In this document: one piece after another, positions 12,003 to 24,336 of the stretch
Layout of the letters: each line of letters starts with the position of its first letter
Numbering within the stretch: the stretch's first letter is position 1
Assembly (NCBI RefSeq): GCF_019649055.1
Contig: NW_026570230.1
Location: forward strand, 1,302,001 to 1,366,000
Direction: 5' to 3'
From: Paramacrobiotus metropolitanus
Lineage: Eukaryota > Tardigrada > Eutardigrada > Parachela > Macrobiotidae
DNA: 64,000 bases
Program-made: the position numbers and the translations under genes
Notes under the pieces: generated by a model
The model's input: only the letters and a program-made list of their open reading frames with translations
The model's database searches: none
Told to the model about the DNA's origin: nothing

Positions 12003-14012
12003 ATGTTACCGACATCTACGGGACACCATTTATCTTCGCGCACATCTTTCCGCATCGATGACATTCTGCCGCCGAAGGAGCTAACCGTACCCGAGGGCAA
12101 CCTGGCGCAACAGAGCTTCTTGCAGGGATTACAGCGCACCGCGTTGTCCAGCGGCTTTACTAATTCCCTCAATTTATGCCCCACGGGTCATCCACCGTAT
12201 TCCAACTTGTGGTTGCAAAATTTCCCCAATAATGCGGCTTACCACAGGTGGTTATATGCCGGGAATCGGCCGGAAGGCGCAGCGTCACTGGTCATCCCGA
12301 CGCCAGGTAAGAGCATCAGTAATCACACTGACCTATTCCGCAATCGTGCATAAAACGTTAGAAGCTAGAAAGACGACGCCATAGTTGTTGAAATTACCAA
12401 GAGTACTGAGAAAAAGGTCAAACAGTTTCCTAGTTATGTGTAAACACAGTATGATCTTACAATGTGCTATTTAACACTGTCGATTTGTTATCTGGATTAT
12501 TAAACAATATAAAGACAGTTTTACAGTACAAGCGTAATGCATTCATTCGGTTATAACCGCAGCAGCTTGAGCTTTTTTCAGAATTTAACCAAATCTGTTT
12601 ATATTCAAATGGTCAATAAAATGAGCTTTGATCAGTTCTCGAACGAGTATCAACTGCTAAAAAACAAAACATTACTTAAAGTTTCTACTGTTACAAAACG
12701 AGCGTTGTGTCCTGCCGGTACCGCCACATTATGATTATGGCAACTGTATTAACTGTGCAGTCTGCAGTCAACGCTTAAAATTTAAAGAAATATCCACAGC
12801 AATATAAATATTAATACAAATAAATTTAGTAACAGTCAGACCGAAGGATTAGCTAAATTCTACAGATGCACAAATTCAGCACACTGCGTTTCGTATTGCA
12901 ATATTCAGTCAAGGCGTGCATACACTGCGCTATCGAAAATACTGCATCAAAATTTATACTAGCATTATAATTGTTAGCGCAAGTTCATTATCAGCTGCAC
13001 CAGTAGTACGCATCACATGAAAGACATGCAGACTACGTACTGTCTTGCTACAGCTAAATTAACAACAAAATAAAACGGAAATACCGTAAACACGAAAGGT
13101 TTGCAAGTACAGAGTAGTGCACCAAAAACGCCCTTTCAACGCGTAAATATACGCTTCTCTAACCAGACCTTTAGTATTGTTACGAAAACTAGGATTCCAT
13201 GTTCCGGCATTTTTCCAATCACCACGCAGTCCTAATTCATCAGGGGACATGGCCAATATCAAGCAGTGCCGACGGAGAAAGGCCCGCACCGTATTTAGCG
13301 ATCACCAGCTGAACGGTTTGGAGAAGCGTTTCGAATCCCAACGGTACCTGTCAACTCCCGAAAGGGTTGAGTTGGCCAACAGTCTAAGTTTATCGGAAAC
13401 ACAAGTTAAAACGTGGTTTGTAAGTAATTTTCTCTTTGACATTGGTTTTTTTCACTGTTTTAACTGAACGATTTATTTCTTTTTGCAGCAAAATCGCCGA
13501 ATGGTAAGTGGTCAGTGTCAAACGACAGGCAAACCTAGAGAACACATTACTAGTTAATACATAGTTAGTATCACAATAACCGTCATAACATAACAGAACA
13601 GGTTACAGTAGACATATTTCCTTTACTTTACCATGACTACGAGTACAAAGCTTTACTGGCAATAGCCCCCAATTAACAAAAGCTGCAAGCGCTGGTAGAC
13701 TCCATGGTATTTAAAACTAAACATAAAAAAACAACCAAATTTGCTGTAGATAAGAGCACAACGTAGATATTAGCACATTTGGGAAGGATACTTGCATCAC
13801 TCACTTTCGTTTTGCAGAAGCACAAGAAGCTATTAAGAAAGCAGAAAGAAGAAGCGGCCGCAGGACGACCAGTCGGCGTCCTGCCCATTCCAGTGAAAAC
13901 CGAAAAAGAAGACCATCATCATCCTGGTGCATTATCTGGCATGGTAGTTCGGGCGTATTCTTCTTCGAGTTCGGATGTTTCGGATATTTCCACCGGACAC
14001 TCATCAAATTAG
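12003..14012 (+). CDS. bsh: Brain-specific homeobox transcription factor (bsh/Bsx)
   Basis: Seen: four exons, 12003-12306, about 13175-13419, 13489-13503 and 13818-14012, all in phase, giving about 252 residues. The N-terminus has TSFRIDDIL, the Bsx-type eh1-like motif that recruits Groucho. The homeodomain begins [20 protein letters not shown], continues [20 protein letters not shown] and ends with TWF, QNRRM, KHKK. The residues QNRRM come from a 15-nt microexon. A second acceptor, in frame at 13193, is equally possible for exon 2. The C-tail is basic, then Ser-rich and ends SSN. Known: bsh/Bsx specifies neurons in insect optic lobe and vertebrate hypothalamus and pineal. Family assignment is strong from the homeodomain; function here is inferred. 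Confidence 0.93.
13489..13503 (+). other. bsh: 15-nt microexon of bsh (homeodomain recognition helix)
   Basis: A TTTTTGCAG acceptor ends at 13488, and CAAAATCGCCGAATG is followed by the donor GTAAGTGG. The exon is phase 0 on both sides and encodes QNRRM (homeodomain positions 50-54), joining TWF upstream to KHKK downstream. Confidence 0.93.
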
Positions 14013-16535
14013 TTTTACAAAGGGTCGTTAGCATCCTGTGTGGCTGTTAACGCAGTTCACTCAAAACTGGTTATTAACTGAATGATTTCGTTACAAGAAC
14101 AGGACACCAGTCCGGTTTTTTGCCGCTATGATTGCTGATATTATTAGCAAAAGTCGAAATTCTAATTCACGCATAGTTTCCATACACGGGTTTCTTTCAT
14201 CTTTGCCAATTTAATTTCCAGCGTCGTGATTTCTTGAGTAAAGCTTTCTCGAGTCTTGACATGCAAATAGAAAATTCATTGCGACTTACTCCTGATATGA
14301 TTACAAAACAGAAAACAGTAGCAATTCGTACATGAAATTGGCAAACAAGCATTATTCACAAACTTATAGAAACTACGTCGAAGCTTATTGCGAGCTCATA
14401 TAAGTTATTTATCAAATTCTTGGTCCTTGGAGTATATACATATTTCTTGTAATTAGTCTATAGTTATAACTGTAGAATAATGTCTAATTGGTGTCAAAGC
14501 GTACGACTTGCCGCTTCCATGACGCGGACCCATCAGAGGTGAAAAGTTAAACATACTGTAATTGGAAACTGATAAAAACTTACTTCTTCAACAGTTTGTT
14601 TGTACGTATACGACGCTGTACCCGGCGTACCGGTCATTTTTATCATAACCTGTTTGTACTTCGACGTGGTAGAAATCCGTTTAGGGCGGACTGGGATAAA
14701 TTTAACGCTTATTACGGTTCATATCTTTAGCCTTTAGCTTAAGCGAATACTGCAGGTTCACAAACCACCATTTCGAAATAAAAAAAGATGTCACTGAGTC
14801 AAGCGAATCGCGTTGAGCATACTGGTACATGAATGAGTCGTGCTCATCTGCAGCCACAAGCCACTCCCATGCATTATAATATTACAGAGAAACAAATAAA
14901 ACATAATATCGCAATGAAAAAATGTCCAACCGGCTGAAACGCCGAACTGTGACTGATAATTGTGGTACTCGCATGCTAAATTATTTCGGAAACTACGGGT
15001 ACTATATGAATGTATCACGTTGCTTATCCCTTATACTGTACCAGTCCTTACGTTTTAGTAATCCCTACCGGCATCAGCTGCGCACTTTAATCGAAATCTC
15101 AGTGGATACCCCAACCTGTACTTTTGCTATGCTATCCGTACGTTAGAACGGTTAGTGTATCCGTTAATCTGTATATACTCCTAGTAACGGCTACACCGCA
15201 TCGGCGGCTTTCAAATGAAATTATTACTGTACTTGCAGCCATTTCCGTTGGTAAATGTGTTTACGGCACAGACTTTATAATACGTTTTTCCTCAAATTTT
15301 TAGGTAGAAAGGATCAATGCACTGCACATATTTGTTACTGTTAACTTTATAACCCAATTTTCCCAAACAGTGTTCACTGTACTGACTGCCGCCGCGTCGC
15401 GTCCCATTTGATGGCGCGAAAAGCTGCCCCGCGTTACACCGCAAAAGCGCATATCTGTTTATAAATTCGTTTACACAAAGCAGTAAAACAACAATTGCAA
15501 CACTGGATTTTTCTAGGCGTATATATATGTACGAACATGTACAATGTAGGACGAAATGGTCGCATAGCCCCATGCCCAGCATTCTGTACGCATGCGGTGC
15601 AGTGCACTTGTACGAACCGGATATTTTGAACTTAGCCGTACAGTGTACTGCACTGCATTCGTACTGAATGTGGAGATGTTGGGTATGCGACCATTTTGTC
15701 CTAAGCTGTAACTGTCGGAAAGCATGAAGCAAGGTTATGATCAATAATCATACTGCAGTCAGTCAGTCACTAGACCGATCCAGCAGTAGGCAGGTACTGT
15801 AAAGTTTCAAAAACCACAGCACGAACGTGCACAAATTATGAGTAGCGTGCGACGTGCATTTCCGCTGGTTTGCGCTTTACTAATCGCCGCTTCGTTTTAT
15901 ACGTTCTGTTTATCCTAACATCCTCTACTTGTGAATCTTGCTGTGATTATGCTGTCATAAGACAGCTTCTCCTGGCAAATGGGTAGCAGTACTGGAGCAC
16001 GATATCGTCATTAATTTTTATGGTAAGCTGCACCTTGCACAGCCTTGACGTCCATAATAAAACCATTTTACCAGATGCACTATGCACTATTATTTAGGCT
16101 GGGGCTTTGTACTCATGGAAGGACCAGCTATTTGTCACAAACGGACTTTGAACAATGGTTTGAAAAATTACTTCACCACTTAGCTAATTCGATTGTGATT
16201 CATACTCGCCGTGCGACTCATCTACCATGTACTCCCTTGCAAAATCATGGGTGAGAAGAAATAACGTCGATATAAAACACGTACCATAAGCACGAGTATT
16301 ATCTAATAATTATTATTGTTTGTCTGGCCTTACAGTCAGACAACATGTACTTGCAGCTTTACGCGGAAATACTATTTGTATCTACACTATAAACCGTTTA
16401 ACTGCCTTTTGAATAGTTAATATCTTCGAGTTATTAGAAGCGCGCACAAAAGAACTGTAATTCCTTCTTGGACTTGTAACAATTACTTAGTTCTTGGTAG
16501 ACGCAGTGTCTTTTTGCTGACCGGAATCTGAAAAT
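14013..16535. other. Intergenic, with one foldback repeat
   Basis: No gene is recognised. The only structured item is the imperfect inverted repeat at 15547-15703. Open frames at 15292-15744 are produced by that repeat. Confidence 0.5.
15547..15703. repeat. Imperfect inverted repeat, MITE-like
   Basis: The outer arm TAGGACGAAATGGTCGCAT at 15547 matches, in reverse complement, the arm ending near 15703 (ATGCGACCATTTTGTCCTA) with one mismatch. Inner parts also pair imperfectly (GCAGTGCACTTGTAC against GTACAGTGTACTGC). No clear target duplication was found. Confidence 0.7.
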
Positions 16536-17272
16536 ATGGGTGGCTGCTGCACTTGCTTTGGATCAAACGAAAATCCAAAAAGTAAGCACGAATTCCATTT
16601 TACTGTTTTTGTTGCTTGATCAGGCTGATTTCAAAAAAGGTAAACTTAACTTGTGGTAACGTTAAAATCCCAAAGTCCCAGTTTAGTAAACCGTGACCGT
16701 GCATAGCAGCTTATAGGCTCCTACCAGTAATGGAAGAAGTAATTCTACCACATTTTGTAGTCCTTGGGCCCCTGGCTTCGTATAATTGTATGTTATTTAC
16801 AAACAATGTATTATGCCATATTGATTATAATATAAATTGATCATCATATGCATGTGCATCGCAAAACGTTTGTAGGGATACAGCAGTTTGCTTACATATA
16901 AAAATGTACTTACTGTACAAAATGTTAACTCGTACAATTTTATGTATGCATATGCTGCTGACGTTTACAGAGAAGTATTTCTATCCCCAACGACAATATC
17001 CCGCAAATGATGCAGATTATACCGCTACCACAACTTACATGGACAACGGCCAAGCATGGGTAGATCATGGTGATAGTACAAAAACCGGCGGAAACTACTC
17101 CGAGACCGCAACAGCGACGGAAACCTATGTCCGAGATGATCCCGGTTGCACTAGTGGAGACACCGGTGGTATTTCCGGAGGCACTGGCGATTCAGGCTGC
17201 TGTGATACCGGCGGGGGCGGAGGAGGAGACAGCGGTGGCGGATGTGACAGTGGAGGTGGTGGCGGTGACTAA
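16536..17272 (+). CDS. MGGC-type small Cys/Gly/Asp-rich protein, copy 1
   Basis: Seen: exon 1 16536-16581 (MGGCCTCFGSNENPK) has donor GTAAGC. Exon 2 16971-17272 begins after TTTACAG and joins in phase 1, giving about 115 residues. Gly2 with neighbouring Cys is the usual setting for N-myristoylation plus palmitoylation, so membrane anchoring is likely (inference). The middle is polar and Thr-rich with a Tyr motif (TETYVRD). The last 50 residues are almost only Gly, Asp, Ser, Thr and Cys. I recognise no known domain. A paralogue with the same exon layout lies at 21685-22097. Function unknown. Confidence 0.72.
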
Positions 17273-18119
17273 TGCATATTTATGAATAAATCATTAAACG
17301 TACGCTCTGTACATGTTTGTCGAACGCACTGTAACTGCGGCATTTTACGGCGCCAATTTACCACACTAGATATTCAGCACCAGAGTGAGTACATTCCAAC
17401 AACTGCCGAGAACAGAATTTATCAGCGAATTTATTTGAATTCTGCAAGAAAAAAATAACCGTGCGTCATAAATAACGAATAACTCTAACACTTTATTGTC
17501 CGTCAAGTCCGAGAATTGATTGCGTTAATGGTCACTGGTTTCACTGGTCAGTAATTGTTGTCTTTGTCTTTTGATGCACTTATTATAGCAAATCTGCTAT
17601 TGTGAAGCTTCTGATATCTGGTACATATGCTGTAATTCTGATTCGAATGCCAACATGATTTTCAGATGGCGCATTAAAAAGTAATTTTCTTTATTTACTG
17701 TACAATCATATTAAACTTAAAAATTAATGTTGCAGCGGTGTGGCTGTATAACTGCAGTCCACAATGCAGAATGTAATAATTTTCATTACAGCACTGCTCT
17801 TAAGGGATATGGCCTGGTACACCGAATTCGGAATTTCAAAATTTTAAAAAATTAATTTAAAATTTGAAAAAACTGGTAGAAAGCTGGTTCGGTACCAAAA
17901 CGATCTTCATAATAATGTGTGTATTTTTGCAAAATTTGAAGAGACTTTTGGTACACCTCCGCGCGTTTAAACTTTTGGAATTTTATTTCACTAATAACTC
18001 CCGAACCGGATGTTGCGCGCACAAACGGTTTTTTCGCCTATGTATGCCAATCCTTTGGCTACAAAATATCATAAAGGAATGCAAAAAAGTGTGTGGGAGT
18101 GCGCGGCAGCGAAAATTGC
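17273..18119. other. Intergenic between MGGC copy 1 and the retroelement
   Basis: No supported gene. The open frame at 17864-18130 has no family signature. Confidence 0.45.
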
Positions 18120-18259
18120 CGTGGATTTAAGTTTAAGTTTAATGGTTTAACGTCCACACACAATCTGGGCTAAGGCCCAATCCGAGGCAGTAGACACGTC
18201 ATAAAAAAACGGAAGACAAGAAACAATAAATGGTCATAATTAAACAAATTTACAGACAT

Positions 18260-20026
18260 TTACATGTTCAATAACAACACGTGCTCAGCGTGGTAAAACT
18301 TCTTCAAAGACACTACAGACTTCCAATCGACACAATTTAAAGCGGCAGTAAATCTGCCAAGACTCTGGTACGATTCCGCAGGAATGCGCAAGTCATTCCA
18401 GATCCTCGCCATCCGGTAAGCAAACGATCGGTCCGATGTTGGGAGCATGTGACCGCCAAACGTTGATCCAGTAGGGGAAATCGGGCACGGATGTCCAGCC
18501 ATCACCTGCTGATGACGCGTAGCACCTGCAACACCAGAGCGCACCGCAGTACCCTTACAAAATAACTTGTCGCCATAAGGGATTAGGTTGTATATAAACT
18601 TGTACGTAAGCTGAAGACTGCGCTTCAGATTGCGCCGTACAATGGGCTCCCACTGTAGCTCCTTTAATCTGCCAATATAGTCTTTCCGGTCAGTTTTAAG
18701 GTGAAGTGATTGAATGAATTTTTTTTGAACGTTTTCCACATTATCGATTAGTCCTTTTTGAGTTGAAAAGGTGACAGACGCACAGTAATCAGAGATGGAC
18801 AGAACGAGGCTCGTATACAGCATACAACGTGCTGACAAGTCTCGGGAACGAAATAACGTGTTAAGGTAACGCAGACGCTTTAGCATTCGACTCGAAATAT
18901 TTTCAGACTGCAATTTCCATTTGCAACTGCGCTCTACGTAAATTCCCAAATACTTAGCCGAATCAACTATGGGGACACTTTCTCCGTTTACTTTATAGGG
19001 CTGAGATATTTTCTTTCTGAACGAGAACTGAACACAGGCCGACTTTTTCGCATTGAAGATCAAGTTATGCTTGCGTGCCCATTTAGTGACGGCATCCAGA
19101 TCTTTTTGGAAATCTAGCGCATCCACATCTGATTCGATTATTTTGTACATCATCACGTCATCAGCAAACAACAACATTTCACTGCCATGGACACAAACAG
19201 TAGGGAAATCACTAAGGAGACAGTTAAACAATTTGGGACCGACAAGCGACCCTTGAGGGACTCCGCTTGTAGCCAGTAAATACACCGATTTCTTGCCATT
19301 TACAATAACCGACTGCACTCGGTTTGATAAGTAGCTACTGATAAGGTTTACAACTTTACACGAAACATTCATTTTCGATAATTTTGCAAGTAAAATAGAG
19401 TGATCAACTTTATCGAAAGCCTTGCTACAATCCAACAGAATAATGTCGACACGTTTACCACGACCTTTAGCATCGGCTAATTTTTGACAGAACAAAGTTA
19501 ACAAAAGTTCGGTAGAATGTTTTTCACGGTAAGCAAATTGTTTATCTGTAAAATCGCCAATTTGCATTTTCAAAATTTTACAAATAAATTTTTCAAATAA
19601 TTTCGACAGAGGATGTAACATTGCCACTGGGCGCCAGTTTGCAGGGTTGGTCTGATCAGCAGCTTGTTTGACGACAGGAGTTACGAAAAAGGTTTTCCAT
19701 GACATGGGAAATACGCTTTTCATTAAACAATTATTGAACAAAATTTTCAGGGGATGGATCAGTGAAGCACTACAAGCTTTAAGAAGGTTTGAAGATAGAT
19801 CATACGGTCCGCTAGATTTATTACAATTAATTGCTCGCAAAACGTCCCAAATGTCGATATCACTAGCAAATAAGCTTTCTTCTGTTACATCTTCAGTGAC
19901 ATGAGCAGCAGCCATACAATGCACTGGACATTGACCAAACACACTCGCGTATTGTTCATTCAAACACTCAGCCTTTTCTTCATCGCCCACAGCATGAAGA
20001 CCGTTCGGTCGTTTCAGTGGAGGCAT
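18260..20026 (-). pseudogene. LINE reverse transcriptase domain
   Basis: An open frame of 588 codons. It shows the order of a group II-like retroelement polymerase: a DLSS region, NWRPVAMLHPLSKLFEK, ILLDCSKAFDKVDH, SGVPQGSLVGPKLF, the catalytic LLFADDVMMY (F-A-D-D box), and the thumb and C-terminal tail (FAYRMARIWNDL), as in Jockey, CR1 and Rex elements. It starts mid-protein, because the upstream endonuclease is in a different frame. Known: this domain performs target-primed reverse transcription. Confidence 0.93.
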
Positions 20027-20037
20027 ATTTGGGCGAT

Positions 20038-21132
20038 CTACCGCAACTTTACGAAGCGCCAGAATTTTTTGCTATCATGCCGAGATATAGCCGCAATCTT
20101 CATTGTTTGCATACGGTAATATGCATTAACCTGCCTCTCTGCTAACCGAGACTTTTTCAACCATTCATGTCGCAATCTTTCTTTTCGCAAAGTGTTCAGC
20201 TCACGTTTAAAACGGTCAAATGCAGAGTTCCGGCTTCGAATTGCATTACGCAAGCTTGCAGGATACTCGAATTCAGCCATCCCGTACCTGACCTCTTTTT
20301 GCTGAAAGAATGCCTTAGCTGCTTCGAGAACCGTGTTTTCAATAAAAACCGCTTGCTCATCCGGACTAAGGTTTAGTAGCAATGCATTCCAATCAATTTC
20401 ATACAAATGGTTACGAAACTGTAAACTAGCTTCATCCGTAATTACCCAACGCTTTTTTAGTACTTTAGTATCTTTTCGTTTCTGCCTAGGAAATTCAATG
20501 AAAACCCCATTGTGATCGTTAGTTGTTGACGGAGGGCAAATATTTTCAGGGACACTTGCTGACCACATTGTAGGAATAATGCAAAGGTCAGGAATATTGT
20601 TTTTACGCGTAGGGCAAAAAATTATTTGCTTTAAATTAAACTCTTTCAAACACCTTAAAAATTCACGACTATGTTTGCTACTCGCACAATTTTTACTCCA
20701 ATCAACATCGGGGAGATTAAAATCACCAACAAGTAGCAGTTTTGAAAAATTGGCATGCGGGATATTTCTCAGATGTTCGATCAAAATTGGAAGATCTATA
20801 GATACTCGAGAAGGCGCCGAATAAAATGCCGCAGCTAAAATATTAATTTTTGTTATTTCAATAAACAGCAACTCAAGATCATTATTTTCCAGGTCAGTTC
20901 GTCTTACAGCGTCTAAATTTTTTCGAACGACAAAGCACACGCCACCATGGGGATCAGTACTTCTAGGTCGCCTGAAAACGTTGAAGCTTCTCAAATCAGC
21001 GAATAACGAATCTGAGTATTCAGATCTATCCCAAGTTTCTGTAAATCCGACTATGTCAGAACCACTACAAAACTGTTTTACGGAAGCGGACTTGGAAAGT
21101 ATACCGTTAATATTACAAAGTTTGAATTTCAC
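20038..21132 (-). pseudogene. LINE apurinic-type endonuclease domain
   Basis: A 364-codon frame. Typical endonuclease/exonuclease/phosphatase landmarks are visible: KLCNINGILSKS, the GFTETW motif (catalytic Glu), a GGVCFVVRKN segment, LLLVGDFNLPDVDW (catalytic Asp-x-Asn) and a TNDHNGVFIEF segment (SDH-like His). The frame ends at FWRFVKLR, where related elements run straight into the polymerase, so a small indel separates the two domains. Confidence 0.9.
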
Positions 21133-21684
21133 ATTTGTGAACGCCGGATGTCTACGGATGGATGTCTACGAATTTGATGCTACCGGTATGTACCAGGCCA
21201 AATCCCTTAACTGTGTAGCTTATTATCCGTTGCTTACGATTTCTGTAATACAACTCAAACCCATCAGCAGAAAAAATAAAAAGAAGACTAATGATGTTGG
21301 CTTCCGTTAATTCTTCAATCTGGTACATCTTGTATAAAGAGCAAAACCCGAACCAGAGCATCATAGGTAAAGTACGGCAGTATACAAGTCTAGACGGAAT
21401 ATCAGTAATTGTATGTACATGAAATATCACCCTCTGAAACATATCGTAACTATCTTATCCCGTCTATAGCTGCCTGTTTTCAATAGAGGATGATAATTAA
21501 AATAAATGCTGACCGATGACTCAACAAAGGTTTATCTGCACTTGATTCTTGGGAGAAAGTAAACTGGCATTCATCGAACTCCGCCAAATTCGTTGGTGTT
21601 TCTTTACATATACACGACTAATTCATTAGACTAACTTGAAACCTTTGGTATTCTGTGTTTCCGACAAATTAGACTGTTTTGGAG

Positions 21685-22097
21685 ATGGGCGGCTGTTACG
21701 GAAAGCCAAAGAGTACGTACAATAGATTGAGTGTGCAATTTACTGTGTTATCATCGAAGTTCTTCTGTGAGCTCACTTTGACTAAATATAAAAATAGGCA
21801 ATGATATTTCATACTGCTGAGCTTTTCATGTTTTTAGAACCTTCTAAAGCTGGAGCTGCGAATACAAGCGGACGTTCATATTTAGTGACAGTCACCACTG
21901 ATTCCGACAACGGGACATCACGGACCAACCATGACTCCGCGACCGAAACTACAGCAGAAACGCAGACCTATGTCCGCGATGCTGATTCCAGTTGTACTAA
22001 TCACCACGTAGAGGCGAGTACTTGTTACACGAGTGATTCAGGTGGCTGTGATACAGGTGGTGGTGGAGATTCTGGCGGTAGTAGCAGCTGGGACTAA
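21685..22097 (+). CDS. MGGC-type small Cys/Gly/Asp-rich protein, copy 2
   Basis: Seen: exon 1 21685-21712 (MGGCYGKPK) has donor GTACGT. Exon 2 21838-22097 follows a TTTTTAG acceptor and joins in phase 1, giving about 95 residues. It shares with copy 1 the MGGC start, a phase-1 intron right after the anchor peptide, a Thr/Ser-rich middle with an ETQTYVRD motif (copy 1 TETYVRD), and a tail (GGCDTGGGGDSGG). A second acidic/His patch (NHHVEAS) is unique to this copy. No known domain is recognised. The N-terminus suggests acylation and membrane association (inference). Confidence 0.72.
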
Positions 22098-22656
22098 CTT
22101 CTGCGATAACTGTCATTTTGGTATGTTACCGTTTCGTCTTGAAAATTTACAGTAAAATTGAAAATCTTGAATCTAAAAATGATTTTCGTGTTTCTTATCC
22201 TGTTTAAACCATTCCGATGCATCATGCTATTGCCCACTGACAATGTGAGCTTAGCGTAGCAACCTACTACTAGCAGGTGCATACTCGGTCGACCATGACC
22301 TAATTAACCGTTATTCCACGAAAAACGTCAAGTCGGTTGTCGTTGTACGAGTAGATTTGTATTTATATACACCATCAATCGCAAATACACAATGAAGACC
22401 ACCCACGTTTTTGCATGATAGACATACGATTTTTTAAATCACTCTTCCTGATTCTGCAGTTTTACACTAGAAATTAAAAAGCGCACAGAGAAGTACTTGT
22501 AGCTTAGCAAGGACAGTATCAAGTATGTAGTATGTATCTGTACTTTATCGTAACTATTTAAGTATATATGGCCTTTGACCGGTTGCGTAATTATCGGAAT
22601 GTGAACTTTTCATGGCAGCATTCTACTCCCAATGTAAAACTTGAAATAATTTGATA

Positions 22657-24336
22657 TTAACACTGCACTGAGGTTTGTTGGGCCTTTCCCGAATTATAAA
22701 CAAAAATCGAAGGTGCCGATTTTTCCATCAAAAAAGCCAACGTTGCAGAAAACATCACGACTAAACCGTAAAACATTGTGCTTGTTAGGCGTCCAATCTT
22801 AATAGCGCTAAGATAATCGTCGCGATGAGTTTTGCTGTTCTTTATCAGCGTATGCGCAGTAACCTTCTCATTATACGTTATGATGCGATGGATTTCAAGA
22901 AGGTGCTGTGTAATTCCACCTTCGGCAAGCCGCAATAATCTAAAAGCGTAAAAGAATGCCAGTTATGACCAATTTTGTATGAAGAAAACACTTAACTTAT
23001 TACCGAACTTGCAGGGCGTTTGCCAACGGCGAATTCTTTCTTATTTGCATAACAGAAACCCATCGATAAATTCCGAGATTAAATGCCCCGACTAGTCCCC
23101 GATCACTGCATCCCGGATCTTCTCCGATCGCGCACGGTACTGCGTACTTTATATTCGCTGTCGTATTGGCCGCCAAATCGTACGTGTATGTCTTGGAATT
23201 ATTGATTTCGTTATCTTTTAGAACGGTTAATTTTGTGGTGATCCGCTGTAGAACACTTCCCTGGAATAAGTCAGTTGGTCTGGAAACTAGTCTGAAATCC
23301 GACTCGAGGAAGCTAGTGACAGAATCAAAGGGAAAGGTCGCGGTGCCAACGCTTAGAGTCGAGACCAAAGACTGCGTTATAATGGCAAAAAACACAGTCG
23401 TCCAGGTTAGCCATAACAGAATAATCAGGTTGCTGCAGACGAACCGTTTCGACTGTTTAAAATCCGCTAGACAAGAAACATTATTTAATAAGCCACAATA
23501 TAAATTTTGTAGCGTATGACCGTAAAATTGAATGCACCTTGATTGGCGAGGCTGTAGAGGTAATCCCAAAAGGCCATCTTAAACGCTTTGTAGACTAAAG
23601 CTTGTACACTTTTCTCATATTTACGCCTGCGATTATGTTGAAATTTTATACTGAATGCATTGTGCTCCCAAAATGCGCAAAAAACGCAGAATGATATCAA
23701 AATAATGCCGATCCAGCTGGTGTTGTCAAAACTCTGGGTCAAACCCTGGAGGATGGAGAACGTTCCGCTTTCGCTTACGTAAGACCGGTGCACTGAGACC
23801 TCATACGTCCTGGGCATAAACCACGAAATAAGGTCATAATCCTTTAATCGTTCTGGGGAAATGGAGATTGCAACAACGCTGAGCGCAACACGACCGGTAA
23901 GGACATCGTATTGGGCTCCGTTCTTGGACATATTATACTGAATTTGCCGGTCTGGAATTAGTACTAACCTACATAAAGCAACCAAGAAGTTATCCGACTG
24001 GAATTTGATGTCTAAGATGGCCTGTGCGTTGGTTATTCGAGAAATATGCGACAAGTAGATGTGACTACCGTGCAGAGTCTACAGACGGTATACAGATGCA
24101 CTATATCTGTACCTCAGCGACAGTTTTTCTGCGATGACAGATAGTAGAGAAATAGACAAACCGCAGAAGCACAAGGATCCTGGACGCAAGGGATAGCTGA
24201 ACGGAGATACATCAGCGACGGCGACTGTCAATGTTTTGTGCAGCAAAGATGGCATGCCATATGAACTATTTATATAAATATCCCGAAGATCAGTACATGG
24301 ACGGCTTCTCAAGCCTTCGCATTTCATCACACTCAT
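22657..24336 (-). CDS. Ionotropic receptor (iGluR-related, IR class)
   Basis: Seen: four exons join in phase, 24336-24113, 24064-23538, 23466-23004 and 22939-22657, about 498 residues. In order they encode ligand-binding lobe S1 (LTVAVADVSPFSYP, later VALSVVAISISPERLKDYD), TM1 (TSWIGIILISFCVFCAFW), a pore region, TM3 (NLIILLWLTWTTVFFAIITQ then SLVSTLSV, in place of the SYTANLAAFLT box), lobe S2, and TM4 (STMFYGLVVMFSATLAFLME). There is no amino-terminal LIVBP domain, and the classical glutamate-binding Arg/Thr/Glu set is not evident, which fits a divergent ionotropic receptor. No signal peptide is seen at the chosen Met, so an upstream exon may be missing. Known: IRs are chemosensory or thermo/hygrosensory cation channels. 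Confidence 0.85.

Larger units (their letters stand above)
18120..21173 (-). mobile_element. Non-LTR retrotransposon (Jockey/CR1-like LINE), broken
   Basis: Seen on the minus strand: an endonuclease frame followed by a reverse transcriptase frame, then a 3' untranslated part ending in short TTTAAG-type repeats near 18127-18150, typical of LINE tails. No ORF1 (gag-like) is visible upstream, so the copy appears 5' truncated. The two domains are in different frames, so the copy is unlikely to be active. The outer boundaries are approximate, as no target duplication was found. Confidence 0.88.

Noticed and set aside
11867-12184. Minus-strand frame over bsh exon 1
   Set aside because: It is antisense to the homeobox exon and has no domain.
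17067-17285. Second frame over MGGC copy 1 exon 2
   Set aside because: It is a GC-rich shadow. The other frame shares motifs with copy 2 and joins exon 1 in phase.
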